From assembly GCA_022609375.1 (NCBI GenBank), contig JAGKQE010000108.1:1-64000 (forward strand): DNA of 64,000 nucleotides, in the 5' to 3' direction. The notes beneath the pieces are model-generated. The model was given only the letters and a program-made list of their open reading frames with translations, ran no database searches and was not told where the DNA came from. Each line of letters starts with the position of its first letter. Within the stretch, counting starts at the first letter, position 1. The position numbers were made by a program, and so were the translations under genes. This document shows positions 47,090 through 58,623 of this stretch, in pieces. This DNA comes from Xenosphaeropsis pyriputrescens (taxonomy: Eukaryota; Ascomycota; Leotiomycetes; Phacidiales; Phacidiaceae).

Positions 47090-47701
47090 TTAGTCGATTT
47101 GTACCTCGAACAGCTCTCCAGCCATGGTTTTTACATCGGCAGCATTTACATTTGCCAATGCCTTCTTGATGTCGGCCAGCGTCTCGGCCTTCAAACCCTC
47201 CTTTTTCCTGCTATAGATATCAATGCCAGCGGGCGTGAACAGGGTCTTGGCGAAATATGTAACAACCCATTCTTCGGAATCGAAAGAGCTCCGCTGAGTC
47301 ACAGCTGTCTCCTGTCCACCTTCCTGAACACCACCATATCCTAGAATCTGCCAATGACTGCTCGCGATTTTCAGCCAGCCTTTACCTCGCCAATTCCAAG
47401 CTGCGTTCGGAGCTGGAGTATCGATGCCCCCAACTGTCTTGAGCTTTTCCGACTTTAGTGGTTGATATTCAACTTTGTCGTCAAGGCAAATCTGACCAGA
47501 AGCATCTGGTGGAAGTTGTGTGTATGTGATTTTGACATTTCGATTCTTACGCCACATGGGGAGAGTAGAGTGCGTCACATGCCAGGTTCCTTCGACCCAC
47601 GCGATTGGAGGTGAAACGAACTTTTGCGGTGCATTCTCGCCTGCGTCTGCGTCTGCCGCATTGGTGCTTGGAGCTCGAAGATGAATCGTATCCCCGATCA
47701 T
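47090..47701 (-). CDS. Unassigned fungal protein, possible calycin/lipocalin-like fold
   Basis: Predicted 203 residues in one exon from the ATG at 47701. I do not recognise a characterised family. The sequence has a G-x-W opening (VEGTWHVTHSTLPMW) followed by alternating polar/hydrophobic strands, a WNWRGKGWLKIASSHWQILG block and EWVVTYFAKTLFTPAGIDIY. These could form a small beta barrel of lipocalin or fatty-acid-binding type. There is no signal peptide, membrane segment or catalytic motif. The frame stays open upstream to an ATG at 47971, but that part is Ser/Thr/Tyr-rich and reads like noncoding sequence, so I chose the shorter start. Fold is a guess; coding status is fairly good because of the balanced, globular composition. 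Confidence 0.7.
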   Translation of the reverse strand: MIGDTIHLRAPSTNAADADAGENAPQKFVSPPIAWVEGTWHVTHSTLPMWRKNRNVKITYTQLPPDASGQICLDDKVEYQPLKSEKLKTVGGIDTPAPNAAWNWRGKGWLKIASSHWQILGYGGVQEGGQETAVTQRSSFDSEEWVVTYFAKTLFTPAGIDIYSRKKEGLKAETLADIKKALANVNAADVKTMAGELFEVQID

Positions 47702-48644
47702 CGTGTCTGCTTGAAAAGCGCTCTGGTAACTAACGGGAGTTACTTGTTGGAGATTTATCGAATAGACGGGTTGACTGGTCAAGTAGAAAGTAGGCACAGT
47801 TCTATAATCCAGAGAGTATAGATGTGCCGATGAATCTGTGGTATCTGAACTGTGACAGGAGAAGAAGTGCTGATGCATGCTGTTTAGTAGGAAAGCTGCC
47901 AAACTGCCACTCGCTTCTTTGGTGAGGCTAGGTATGATGTAGATCTCAAGGTAAGGTAGGTAAGGTATCATAACTAGGTAAAGAGGAAATGCTCATCAAT
48001 AGCAGACCAGCTGCTCAGCTATCGTACGAATATGCGAAAGGAAGAACCATACACAGGTACCTGCTGTATTCCCGAGCAAGATACTGCCTGTCAATTGTCA
48101 GTACGACCTCAAACATTTGTATAAATCACAGTCCGTTCTTTTTTCACGTCCCCTGACGAATTAGGTCGAGTCCTTCAAGAAATACACATGTACGTAGTAG
48201 GTACCTAGTTTCTGACAGGCATATTAGAGTCTGCCTACCGTACCGTGCCTGGGTAAGATACCTTACGAATTAGGTAGGTAGGTATTAAGGTAGTATTTAT
48301 TATCATGGCAGCATCTGTAGCTGAAGCGAAAGTTGTCATACTTAATTAATGTTAGGTGTATGTACCATCTATCCCTTGGTTCCGCGCGCATAGAATACGC
48401 ACTTTAAAAGATCAACATATTCAATGGTAAAGATTAAGATCGCAAATGTGAACTTCTTCGATGTATCTGTTGTCGTACACAAGTAATTGTGATCAGTTGT
48501 AAAGGCCGGAAAACAGTTATAGGAAAACAATTGTTTCGGCATATCGTCCGGCACTGTTTTTTTATCCTCTTTTTCAGACTTCAAGTTGCATCAACATTCC
48601 CTATCAGCAAAGCTCCATCTGTTTCGAGATAGACCACCATCAAA
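47702..48644. promoter_or_regulatory. Divergent spacer between two unassigned genes
   Basis: 943 bp with GTAGGTACCTAG near 48196-48207 and TAGGTAGGTAGGTA near 48271-48284. No ORF I trust; the stretch 47702-47971 is open on the minus strand but appears noncoding. Confidence 0.45.
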
Positions 48645-49289
48645 ATGGATCCTTTATATGCCGATTCAGACGGAGAGACTGATGAGATGGCTGCAGCAAT
48701 GGGATTCTCGTCCTTTGGAACTCAAGGACCTCTGAAGAAGCGCAAATTCAACCCGAATACGGATGCACTGGTGGATGACGAGGAGCTCCAAGCCCTGGAT
48801 CGAGGAGGGAAGAAAGGTCAGGGAAGCGGGGGAAACACAATCCCTTTGGGAAAGCAACGAACAATCGGCGAGAAGTCTGAGCGTAATGAGGACGAGATCG
48901 ACATAGGAGGAGACGAAGAGAAGATCGAACCAGCATATATGGACACGAGTCAACCAGCACCCTCGTCCGAGCAGGAGGCCATGCAGCAAAAGATTGATGC
49001 CATTTTAGGAGGCCTCGACCAAGATGCAGAGAATGCAGATGACGCTGGAGATGTCGGACAAAGCTACCCTCACACTCAGCATCAGCTGCCTCAGCGTCCA
49101 TCGTCTGCAACAGCAGGCCATGCGGCAAACAAGCAAAGACCCAAAGGACAGAGACAGCGGAATGAGCTCTGGTATGTGGGCTACTTTGATCCGGATTTTG
49201 TAAGGAACCCTTGGGCAAGACTTGAGAAAAAGAATGGACTGAAACCTAAAGGCAAATGGCCAGAGAATGTTGCTCAAGAACATAGCTGA
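48645..49289 (+). CDS. Conserved-looking small acidic protein of unknown function
   Basis: Predicted 214 residues in one exon. It begins MDPLYADSDGETDEMAAAMGFSSFG, then a KKRKFNP basic patch (possible nuclear signal), a Gly/Ser-rich stretch GSGGNTIPLGKQR, an acidic middle and a C-terminal WYVGYFDPDFVRNPWARLEK block. The two blocks at the ends look constrained, while the middle is disordered. The MGFSSFG sequence resembles a short motif in some splicing-associated proteins such as SNRNP27, but that is too short to assign function. No known domain. It is likely nuclear (inference). Confidence 0.75.
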   Translation: MDPLYADSDGETDEMAAAMGFSSFGTQGPLKKRKFNPNTDALVDDEELQALDRGGKKGQGSGGNTIPLGKQRTIGEKSERNEDEIDIGGDEEKIEPAYMDTSQPAPSSEQEAMQQKIDAILGGLDQDAENADDAGDVGQSYPHTQHQLPQRPSSATAGHAANKQRPKGQRQRNELWYVGYFDPDFVRNPWARLEKKNGLKPKGKWPENVAQEHS

Positions 49290-49566
49290 AGTGCTCGAAG
49301 TTCACATTTCCGCTAATCAAACCACTTCAAACTTGAGTTGTTCCAAGTACTATTATTACCCAAGAGCGCGCTTGAAAATTTTGATCTTCTTACAGCTCGA
49401 GCGAGCTACGAATAATGCCAATCCTGACTAAGTCTATTACTCGTCTTGCAGCAGTTCTGTGTTCTTGATGCAGTGCGCTTATACGTTCTATACTGCTCAG
49501 TTTTGGAGGCTTCACAACATATAACAAATCTCAACACTGTTCGATGGTTTATTGCTTAGCGTCATA
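49290..49566. other. Short convergent spacer
   Basis: 277 bp between the convergent 48.6-kb gene and the CIR-domain gene. Only 3' UTRs are expected. Confidence 0.5.
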
Positions 49567-50615
49567 TCATTGTTGGTTCTGGTGCCTATCCTTTCGACTA
49601 ACATCGCGATGCCCGTCTCCGCTCCTATTTCTATGAGAGCGTCTGCTAATGTGGCTTCTCTTGTCGCGATGTGTATGCCTACGAGCTAGTCTGTCATCAT
49701 CCTTCACGTCTGCGCCAGAGAGTTTCATGTCTTGCTGTTCTTCCTCGTACCGTCGTCTTTTCCTCTTTTCCCGAGAACTCTCTGCCTCAACCAGATTTTC
49801 AATATCCTTGTCCCTGTCTTCTTGCCACTTCCTCCGGTCTCGTTCGACCTGTCTGACCTTCAACGCTCCTTGTCTCATCGCTGCGAGAGGGTCGTTGCTT
49901 GTGATCCGTGCCGCTTGTCTCTCTTTACGTCTTGGATCCTCATTGCCCCAAACGTCTTTTGGTCGTGCTTCTTCGACCACATTAGTGTCCTTCGAGTACC
50001 ATGGCCTTTCGAGTCCTTGCTTAAAGCCAGCAGCGTTGGAAAAGCGCATAGTGTATTGATCCTCGTATTCTTTCTTCCTCTTGGCAGTCTCCTTTTCAGC
50101 TTCGGCGTTCTTTGTTATATTCGTACGGTCGTGCTCCTGAGGGAAAAGGTTGATATGCCCAGAAGCATCTGCCAGTGGTGCGTCCGAGGTGGGGTTTCGA
50201 AGCACAACTTGCTGATCATCATTGTTAAATTTCTGTAAGCCTTCGGCAGCAACACGATATTCGAATTCTGTGTCGTTTTCCCCCGCCAGCTTCCGGCGTT
50301 TGCGCCCACGACTGTGGCCTTGACGTCCTTCATCTTGCCGCTCCTCTGCAGACACAGCTGGCGGGGTTGGAGATCGGGCTGGGACTTCGCCACGTAAAAG
50401 TTGCAATCGCCTTTGGGCATCTATTTCTTGCAGGCGCTCTTCGTCTACCTCCTCTGCTGCTTTTGCTCTGGCCTCATCTCGCCGTACTTTCTCGATGTTA
50501 TCATGATTGTAAACGTTCCACGACTTCTTGCCTAGTAAATGCCTGAGATTTATGTTAGGGAGCCATAAAGTAGTATATTCTAACATTATCAACAAGGATT
50601 TACTTACAAAGGCAT
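49567..50615 (-). CDS. CIR N-terminal domain protein (LENG1-like)
   Basis: Predicted 327 residues. Exons 50615-50608 (8 nt, encoding Met-Pro and two bases of Leu) and 50542-49567, in phase. The first 55 residues form the Cir_N domain: HLLGKKSWNVYNHDNIEKVR then a charged helix DEARAKAAEEVDEERLQEID. The rest is highly charged with nuclear-type basic clusters (GRKRRKLAG), a FERPWY-like patch GLERPWYSKD, and an Arg/His/Asp/Ser-rich tail (RRHTHRDKRSHISRRSHRN). LENG1 and Cwc25 share the Cir_N domain; the KKSWNVYN opening is closer to LENG1. Members are linked to splicing, which is inferred here. The tiny first exon is supported by a good GTAAGT donor and gives the expected N-terminus. Confidence 0.85.
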
Positions 50616-51265
50616 AATTTGAAAGGTGAACTCGTTCCCGCCAAGATGCGCATATGTTGAACCGTCAAGGCTGAAGGTTGATTGATTGATTGATTGATTT
50701 ATTCCTATGCTATGCAAGACCGAGTCAAGGCTGAAGGAAGTCCGGGGCGTTGATGTTATGGGAAGGCTACCTCCAGGTGCAGCGGCCGCAACACCGACAT
50801 AGAACCCTGCAACCAGATGCAATGAACCGTGATCCCCGGGCACTGACGATGGTAAGACTTGTCCGAAACCCATCTGTGACAACCAAAGAATTGTAGAAGC
50901 ACACCATTTCCACGATATTCTCATCTTGCTTGGTTGTTGAAAGTTGGGAGAGGTCTTCGTTCAACTTAGAAACTACTGGAGCGGCGCAAGCGGTGCACCT
51001 GTTGATATAGAGTCTACAAGCTATTGCTCTACTCTAGGCAGAGCTCATAGAAAGGACACCTCATAAGGATACTTTGAGTCGTCTCCTTGGATCCATCAAC
51101 ATTTGTGAGTCACAATGACAAATACCATTGCTTGCTACTCATAAAGAGAACAGATATTACGGACTGAAGTGCTCGAGCCATAACCCGACGTCATTGTCCA
51201 CATCCAAGCCCCCTCCCATCACTAAATCTCGCATACACAACAACATCGAACATTCCGAACGGAAC
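50616..51265. promoter_or_regulatory. Divergent promoter region, CIR-domain gene / SEC18
   Basis: 650 bp between start codons. It contains a TTGA tetranucleotide run at 50677-50700. The minus-strand open frame at 50604-50964 shows no conserved features. Confidence 0.5.
50677..50700 (+). repeat. (TTGA)n tetranucleotide repeat
   Basis: About six copies of TTGA/ATTG just upstream of the CIR-domain gene start codon. Confidence 0.85.
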
Positions 51266-53823
51266 ATGTTCAATCGCAATAATCTCTTTGGCCAAGGACA
51301 GCCAGCAAGCCGTCAGAGCCCTAGTCAGAACCAAGCACCACATCCACCATCCAGGGGAGATACACCCATGGCGAATTATGATGCACCACGAGGTCATATG
51401 CCATCCCCTATGGCCAACAGACCTATGCCTCAACGTGCGCCAGTTGGTCGTGGTCCGCCAGCTCATGGGGTTACGAAGCGTCTGATGCCAGCCAAGGTTG
51501 ACGACAAAACCCTCCAGAGCAGATACATCTATGGGAACATGTAGGTTTTGTAACCGAGACGGCGTTGGCACAAAAGCTAATCCAATGGGCAGAACAGCTG
51601 TTGCTGCACAAGATTTTCCTCCATCGCCCGATGGAACCGACCTGTACCTCCTCGTTAATGGAATGTATGTGGTTTCCGCAAGACCTACGCAGGGATTTCC
51701 CCCAGGGTGTATCGCTCTGACTGGCCCACAACGTACGTGGGCAAATGTCAGTTTAACAGACGAAGTCAACGTTGAGACCTACGATCCATTCTCGCAAGGT
51801 GGCGACAGCTATCTGGGCGCGATGGATGTCGACGTAGGTTTTGCTGGAAAGAAGATCACAGATGTACCTTATGACCAGGATCAACTGGCAGAGTCTTTCA
51901 TTAAGCTCTATGAGAACCAGATCTTTGCCCCTGGACAGGAGCTTGTCATGGATCATAAGAGCATTGCTTTGACATTTAAGATCAAGACAGTTCAGCTGGC
52001 TCAGATCAGCTTCGAGAAACCTACCTCGTCAAGTGCACCTACTCTATCCAATCCTCAAGCACGAGGTATATTAATGAGACAGACTCAGATCACCTTTTAC
52101 AAGAATTCTGCGTCGCCTATCAAGTTGAAAGGTTCCACAAAACGCCCTTCCGCCAATTCTATCATTGCTCCGGACTTCAAGTTTGAGAACATGGGAATTG
52201 GAGGCTTGGATACTGAGTTCAGCTCTATCTTCCGAAGAGCATTCGCCTCTCGTATTTTTCCTCCTGGTAAGATTGAACAATTGGGAATACAGCACGTGAA
52301 AGGTATTTTGCTTTATGGACCTCCTGGAACCGGTAAAACTTTGATTGCGCGCCAAATTGGTAAAATGTTAAACTCGAGAGAGCCAAAGGTCATCAACGGA
52401 CCTGAAGTCCTCAACAAATACGTTGGACAATCAGAAGAGAACATCCGAAAACTTTTCGCAGACGCTGAGAAAGAGTACAAGGAGAAAGGAGAGGAGAGCG
52501 GCTTGCACATTATTATCTTCGACGAATTAGATGCTGTGTGTAAGCAAAGAGGAAGTGGAGCTGGAGGTGGAACTGGTGTTGGTGACAGCGTTGTCAATCA
52601 GTTACTTTCTAAACTCGATGGTGTGGACCAGCTCAACAACATCTTGCTGATCGGCATGACGAATCGCATGGATATGATTGATGATGCTCTGCTTAGACCT
52701 GGACGTCTCGAGGTGCATATGGAGATTTCATTGCCTGATGAGCATGGACGTCAACAGATCTTGAAGATCCACACTTCAAAGATGCGCGACAACAACATCA
52801 TGGACACCGACGTAAATCTTGAAGAGTTGGCCGCATTGACCAAGAACTTCTCTGGAGCCGAGATTGGAGGATTAGTCAAGTCAGCCTCCTCCTTTGCATT
52901 CAACAGATATGTAAAGGTTGGCACCGTGGCCGGTGTCAGTGACGATATTGAGAACATGAAGGTCAACAGAGGGGATTTCATGCACGCACTCGAGGAAGTC
53001 AAAGCAGCATTTGGTGTTTCTGAAGAAGAGCTTGCATCCGCTATTCGAGGCGGTATATTGCGATTTAGCCCATACATCGACAACATTTTATCGGATGGCA
53101 ATTTGTACGTCAGTCAAGTTCGCGAATCAGTATCTGAGCCACTTTTGTCCGTTCTTATGTACGGACCGTCTGGATCGGGCAAGACCGCCTTGGCTGCCAG
53201 AATAGCTATCGACTCAGGCTTCCCATTTATTAAGCTGGTTTCGCCATCAAACATGAGAGGAATGGGAGAAGCGGCCAAAGTGTCATACCTGAATAAGGTG
53301 TTTGAGGATGCTTACAAGTCACCGCAAAACGTTATTGTAATTGACAACATCGAAGACATCATTGACTGGGTTCCTATCGGCCCAAGATTTTCAAACTCTG
53401 TTCTGCAGGCACTGAAGACTGCGCTGAAGATGCAGCCTCCGAAGGTATTATTGACCCTTAGTATTCTCATAAATTAGATCTAACGCGAACCAGGATCGAC
53501 GTCTCTTGATCATCGGCACCACAAGTGAAAGAAGTGTTCTCCAGCAACTTAACCTGGTACGATCCTTCAACAAGCAAGTTGCTGTACCAAATGTACATGA
53601 TTATAACGAGCTTGCATCTGTTCTTCGGGAAGTCAAGGCATTTGATAATGATTCAGACATCGACCGATCTCTACAAGAAATCAAGCAGACTACCGGCCGC
53701 GATGAACTTGGAGTCGGCATTAAGGATGTTTTGTTTAGCATTGCAACAGCCAGACAGAGTGATGATAAACCTGGCAGATTTGCGGAAGAGATGGCAAATA
53801 TGATGGCTATGAATGGGGAGTAG
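51266..53823 (+). CDS. SEC18: NSF/Sec18 AAA ATPase
   Basis: Predicted 818 residues. Exons 51266-51540, 51593-53444, 53494-53823, in phase. This hexameric ATPase disassembles SNARE complexes after vesicle fusion. The N-terminal 75 residues are Pro/Gln/Met-rich, a fungal extension. Then comes the N-domain, and D1 with Walker A GPPGTGKT (334-341), IIIFDELDAV (Walker B) and the MTNRMDMIDDALLRPGRLE second region of homology. D2 has Walker A GPSGSGKT (616-623) and VIVIDNIEDIIDW in place of a classical Walker B, as is normal for the low-activity NSF D2. The acceptor at 51592 was chosen among nearby AGs because it keeps phase and gives YGNITAVAAQDFPPS. Together with USO1 in this window it serves secretion, but the two are far apart. 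Confidence 0.96.
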
Positions 53824-55186
53824 ATGTAATCATTTAGATGATAAATACTACTAAAGTACTTTTATTGACTACTTTTCTTCAAAATTCTTCATTCCTCCCA
53901 GATAGGCCATGGTTGGACTAGGCGGTGCTTTTCAGATATTATATTGTGGTAGATATCGACTTGTGCGAAAAACTACTACCCAAGATCTTTTAAAGATAAT
54001 ACCTACTTCTCATATCGAATCATCGGGTTCAAGGGAATTATGGGAACAGATGAAATAGCTGGAAACAAACCAAATAATAATAAGCCAGTCGCAGTCCGCA
54101 AACCGTAAACCGTAAACCATGTTTGTAAAGCTCAAGAGCATGGAGCCAACATTCTCTACAAATCTATTCAGTTCTTTTCTGTGCTATGGATGATCTTGGA
54201 GCCCTTGACTTATGGGAGTCGTTCGACATTACTGGGTCATTCAGAATGCAAAGCATCAAAGTTACTTGAGTTGTTCAACTTCTCTGCTTATGAAAACAAG
54301 TACGCTCAATGCCTGAAAACCTTTCCGTTCATCAAATATCCCCGGTATCTCAAATTCACATATTCCACACAAACTTGATTCGCATTGCAGCATCAGAATC
54401 TTTGCCAAAATGCGCGACTTTTTTGATATAGGCGTAATACTGCATTGCAATTAAGTCATATTTGGTCATAAAACGGATGATGACTGTGGGAACACAATCA
54501 ATGCTGTTGACTTTTCCCAAGCGGAATCCTTATAGCTAGAACCCTAGAACCCTCCTCAAAGTAATTACAGCTTTAATAGTATAATATTCGAGGTCTGGAA
54601 GGTTGCATGCATGACCTGTCCAGCAACAAAACCCTAGAGTGTAACGATGATCATCAGTTGAGCTGATATAGGTTCCTTCTCTTGAAGATGTTGTATTGCC
54701 TGGAAGTCCTACTCAATGCATACCTGCCATCATACTCCCAGGGTATGGAAGTGTTAATAGCTCTGCAATAATACTGTTGGAAACAATATGATAAGTAGCT
54801 TGAATAGTTGAAAGACAGAAGGGTCCGAATAAAGTCACGGTTTCATAAAGACTAAGTATCGCCGCTATGCCCTGATTTCCTCGGTGATTTATAGAAGATA
54901 TGGTTTCCTTGTGTGCACAGGGTCTTCCAAATTTCATCCTGTTAGAATGTCTAAGTTTAGACTACATTAGGCTAGATATAGGTAGAATTGGCTACACTCT
55001 TGTGTCTGTGTGGAGTGTTTGTATTGAAGGTTCAGGTATCCAGGATCAGATTTCGACGTCTACAAATACGCACTGTAAAAATTGGAAATATCCTACTGGA
55101 ATATTGTTAATTGCGACAGACGCAATTACCTAAATTTTATTTCCACCAGAAAACTCCCCCAGATCCACAAAGTACACTATGTTTAC
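53824..55186. other. Spacer between convergent SEC18 and Zn2Cys6 gene
   Basis: 1.36 kb, moderately AT-rich, with no supported ORF. It marks the change from housekeeping genes to the catabolic-looking group. Confidence 0.45.
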
Positions 55187-57406
55187 TCAAGATACAAAAT
55201 CATTAAAACACCCAGTTGGAAGTTCATAAGTGAAAAGGTCAGAAGTCCAAGTCATGCTATCCAACAGCTCCGAAGGCAGTTGATATTCCAAAGAGTCGCC
55301 TGAGATATCTCTATAGATCCCCACAGGAGCTGAATATGGCTCCTGCTGTGCAGGAGGGCCCATCACCTGTTGAGACTGTTGACTTAAAGGATGGGTGTGT
55401 GCATCTCGTTGCCGTTGATTAGCCATATATTCGTCAATACTGGTGATTTGGGATCGTATCCGTGCCGAAGTTCCTGTGGTTTGTGAGATTTCAGCCGCTA
55501 GTTTCGCCAGGAAATCGGCCATTTCAAGTCTAGACTGTTAGTGCATGTTATTGGGTGATGTCTGCCACTAGTGAACACTTACAAAACAGCTCGAACTTTT
55601 ATATATGATGACTCTGAGAGTCGTCCTTCAATAGCGGACCCTAGGATGTAACCGATGCCTGCAATGTGATGAAGCTCAAGAGATGTCAGTCTAGACTTGA
55701 CTATATAATCCGAAAAATGCCTTACTAGAGGGGCAGATATTGCTCTTAGATAGTATACCGGGATATTGCCAAACTCTTTCAACAGCTCACTAGCGATTGA
55801 ACACTTTTGATCTACGGTTGCGTCTCTGGCAGTGAAAAGCACCATTCTAAGGAGCTATTGTATGTCAGCATGGCACGATTGTTTCATTTTTCACAACTTA
55901 CTTGAAGTGTAGCAATGATGTTCGCAGCCTGGAAGCCAAAACGGTCTTCAGCAGCATTGGTGGTCATTTGACGTATGTCTTTAAATCGCTGTGGGAGTCG
56001 GGCATGCTGTGCCATCACTGTCTCCAAAACCCTTGATCCCGATGCAGAGGAGTGGCCAAACAGGTCGGCTGTTGAAATTCGTCGTGAGAATTGAGACATT
56101 TGTGAAGGAACTCTTCGGTAGCAATCATCAATGGCATGCTCAAGAATCCTGTAGAGCTCTGTTGTGAAGTTCCACCCGTGAAGCCAGCAGCCCGTGTCGA
56201 TTCTCCCCGACAATGAATTGATCTCATTCTGAGATCTGGACCGCGAATACGCCGAGCTCTCATCTGGAAACTGGTCATCATCGATTTCGCTGGGATAAAG
56301 TACCCAAGATTGTGATTCCCGACATCTTATTACGCCCCTCCAGACGATTGAGGAATAAACTTCTAAAGTATATATCGACCAGAACTACACAGAGATTCAG
56401 TTATTTACATAACAGACAACAAGTTAGGGATATGATCGAACATGAGATCCGTGATGAAATCTCCATAAAAGTCAACGGATAGGGTTGGATGCGTTGAAAC
56501 TGTCATTGCCAACATACCAATCTTCTTCGTTCTTCCGTCTCTACGAATCCGATGTCCTTCGGCCATCGTGCTTCATCGTGCAGTCCATTGATGGAAACCA
56601 TGGTATGGTAGAGACCGAGATACTGATGCATTATATCAATTCGGCCGCTTTGAATTCCTACCAAGGCTATAATTGCGCACGCTTGCATCCAGTCAAGACC
56701 TCGTACAGACCCTAATTGATCTGGGATTGATTCCCTTGCCGCGACCAAGAACTCTTCAGATGACAAACCCTCAAACTTTGACAGATTCCGGTCGCCTGGA
56801 AATAGGGCACCATGCTGGGCACGAGCAAGTGCAAGTGCGCATACAGCCATAATTACTGCAAAAAACGCTTGATCTGAGTGATGTTTACTTGCAGCCAATT
56901 TCTCTAGGAGGGTTTTCCGGTGAAAGAAGGGAAATCTTTTCGGGGGTTAGCTGAAATGGGCACTTGACAGAACGAGCTGGGAATAAATCAGTTACTAACA
57001 TAGGATACACCACCTCGAAATAGACATCAATAAGGTCAAGTATGATACTTGACCTCGTGAATATCATGTCCTGAATGTTACGGTTGACAGGAAATCCGAA
57101 GAGAGAGGTCCAATCTGGACTATGACTCGTTGCGCCATTTGGCAAATTACCTTCTGATGTGGAAGTATCGCCACGTTGAGATGTTTCGAGGTCCTTTCTC
57201 CGCTGACCACCACGTTTTTTCATCGGCCGATTGTAAGTACAAGCGTTCTGGAAGTCCACACAGTTTTGGCATACGTCTGTAACAGCAGAGGCTTTGCATC
57301 GAATACTGCGCTTATTACAATAATCACAGGCTCTTGAGATTCGTCTCAGCTTTTTGGGCTGGCTCGTATCTTTCGGGGCACGTCCCGGCTGCTCCGCTCC
57401 GTCCAT
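55187..57406 (-). CDS. Zn2Cys6 (Gal4-type) transcription factor with fungal-specific TF domain
   Basis: Predicted 640 residues. Exons 57406-57000, 56935-56518, 56384-55902, 55854-55583, 55529-55187, all in phase. The binuclear zinc cluster is C27-x2-C30-x6-C37-x8-C46-x2-C49-x6-C56, preceded by a basic RRISRACDYC start and followed by MKKRGGQRRK. The middle homology (Fungal_trans) region begins at about residue 130, with DVYFEVVYPIFPFFHRKTLL over the first intron and ERRRLFWSIYTLEVYSSIVW over the second. The C-terminus is Gln/Pro/acidic, a probable activation region. It should bind CGG-type sites. Target genes are unknown; it sits 430 bp from a dehalogenase-type gene and near an oxidoreductase and permease. 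The 133-nt second intron is the longest in the gene. Confidence 0.9.
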
Positions 57407-57836
57407 CTCCACGAAAACGTAAGACGTTCGATGCAGATTGAATATCTGCAAGTCCTGCGGAGATATGTCAATTCTCAAGGTGTATCTTTCGGCAACCGTC
57501 CAGAAATGGGTGGTGAAGATTGTATCGAAGCGTGATGATGTCTATTCTTCAATAAGTGGCTGGCGACAGGATGGCAATGATGGAGAGCTCGGCGGAGTCA
57601 CGTGGACGAGAATGAGGGGACATGCATTCAACGAGGTACTTAGGTACTCGATTATTGTAGGCACGAATCACATGTCCAGTACCTCTAATACCTCCATCTC
57701 CATTCTCTGAGGTCGTTCTTCAAATGATACCCGACCTTACCTCTTGTCTAACTGACCTTTTCACTCTTCTTCGTTCCCTTGGAGTTTCCCTTTTCTATAT
57801 AATTCATCCTTCATGGAATCATACAACGTTTCTTAC
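57407..57836. other. Spacer between Zn2Cys6 gene and HAD hydrolase gene
   Basis: 430 bp: TF promoter and the HAD gene 3' UTR. No ORF. Confidence 0.5.
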
Positions 57837-58623
57837 TTACGAAGACGCAGCGATGATTGCCTTTGCCATCTCTGGAAGCGACTCAGTCATGACCTCCATC
57901 TCTCCACCAAAGAGCTCCACACAAGGCTCCTTCTCATATATGTTACAATATGCACCACGGAACCCAACAATCTTGGCTGCAGACACATCCCACCTTCGAA
58001 GCTCGCTGTCAGTTGTGATCCCATTTTATTTAATGCATAGAACAGCGAGTCACCTACATGTGCGCCGCGGCGAACCATTTGATGTCCTCCTTTGCCAGTG
58101 ATGCGAGTGCTGGCTCATATGCGGCGAGTGCAGGTTTTGCTACACCCTTGGTGTCACACGACATGAAGTTCTTGATCGGCATATCGATACCGGCCTTTTC
58201 GAAGTATCCTCGCACTCTGGCGATGTCGCCAGTCGTCAGGCACCAGATTGTGAAGCCAGCGCCTCTGAGCAATTCGAACGTTTCCCTGAGACCCTCTCTG
58301 GGGTTGAGCTCTCCGTAAGTCTTCATCATAGCATCTCGTTGCTCGTCCGTTGCGAATTCCCGTGGATTCTTCACGCCAGCCATGTACAGGACTCGATAGA
58401 AGAGTGATTGCATGACAGTGAGGTATGGGATGTAACGCTCAGAGACAGACAGGTAGGTAAATTCTCGTTCTGCGGATTCCATCCACGCAAAGGCAAAGAG
58501 CTGTGGACCCAGACCTGCTTCGATGAGCTTTGGGCCAAGCTCTTTTCTGACTCCATCAAAAAAGGCCTGATAGCTGACGCAGGTTCCAACGACGTCGAAG
58601 ACGACGTGCTTTTGCGGTGACAT
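57837..58623 (-). CDS. HAD-superfamily hydrolase, haloacid dehalogenase type II-like
   Basis: Predicted 240 residues. Exons 58623-58058 and 57993-57837, in phase. Motif I is VVFDVVGTC, with nucleophile D10 but Val in place of the second Asp of phosphatases. That pattern fits L-2-haloacid dehalogenase-like members (D-x-x-G-T). Motif II lies in WCLTTGDIARV, motif III Lys in DTKGVAKPALAAYEP, and motif IV is the AAHMWDVSAAKIVGFRGAYC block, which matches dehalogenase-type rather than acidic phosphatase motifs. A helical cap lies between motifs I and II. Substrate cannot be told from sequence; fungal members often act on unknown acids. The start ATG at 58623 gives a normal N-terminus; upstream ATGs in frame read as leader sequence. 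Confidence 0.88.

Noticed and set aside
47702..47971. Longer start for the lipocalin-like gene
   Set aside because: The added 90 residues are composed like spacer DNA and come before the compact domain. The ATG at 47701 is better placed.
50604..50964. Minus-strand open frames in the CIR/SEC18 spacer
   Set aside because: Partly repeat-derived with no domain, and they overlap the first exon and promoter of the CIR-domain gene.
16311..53823. A secretion or trafficking gene cluster (USO1, KXD1, VMA6, SEC18)
   Set aside because: The genes are 5-20 kb apart with unrelated housekeeping genes between them. Such genes are common enough for this to be chance.
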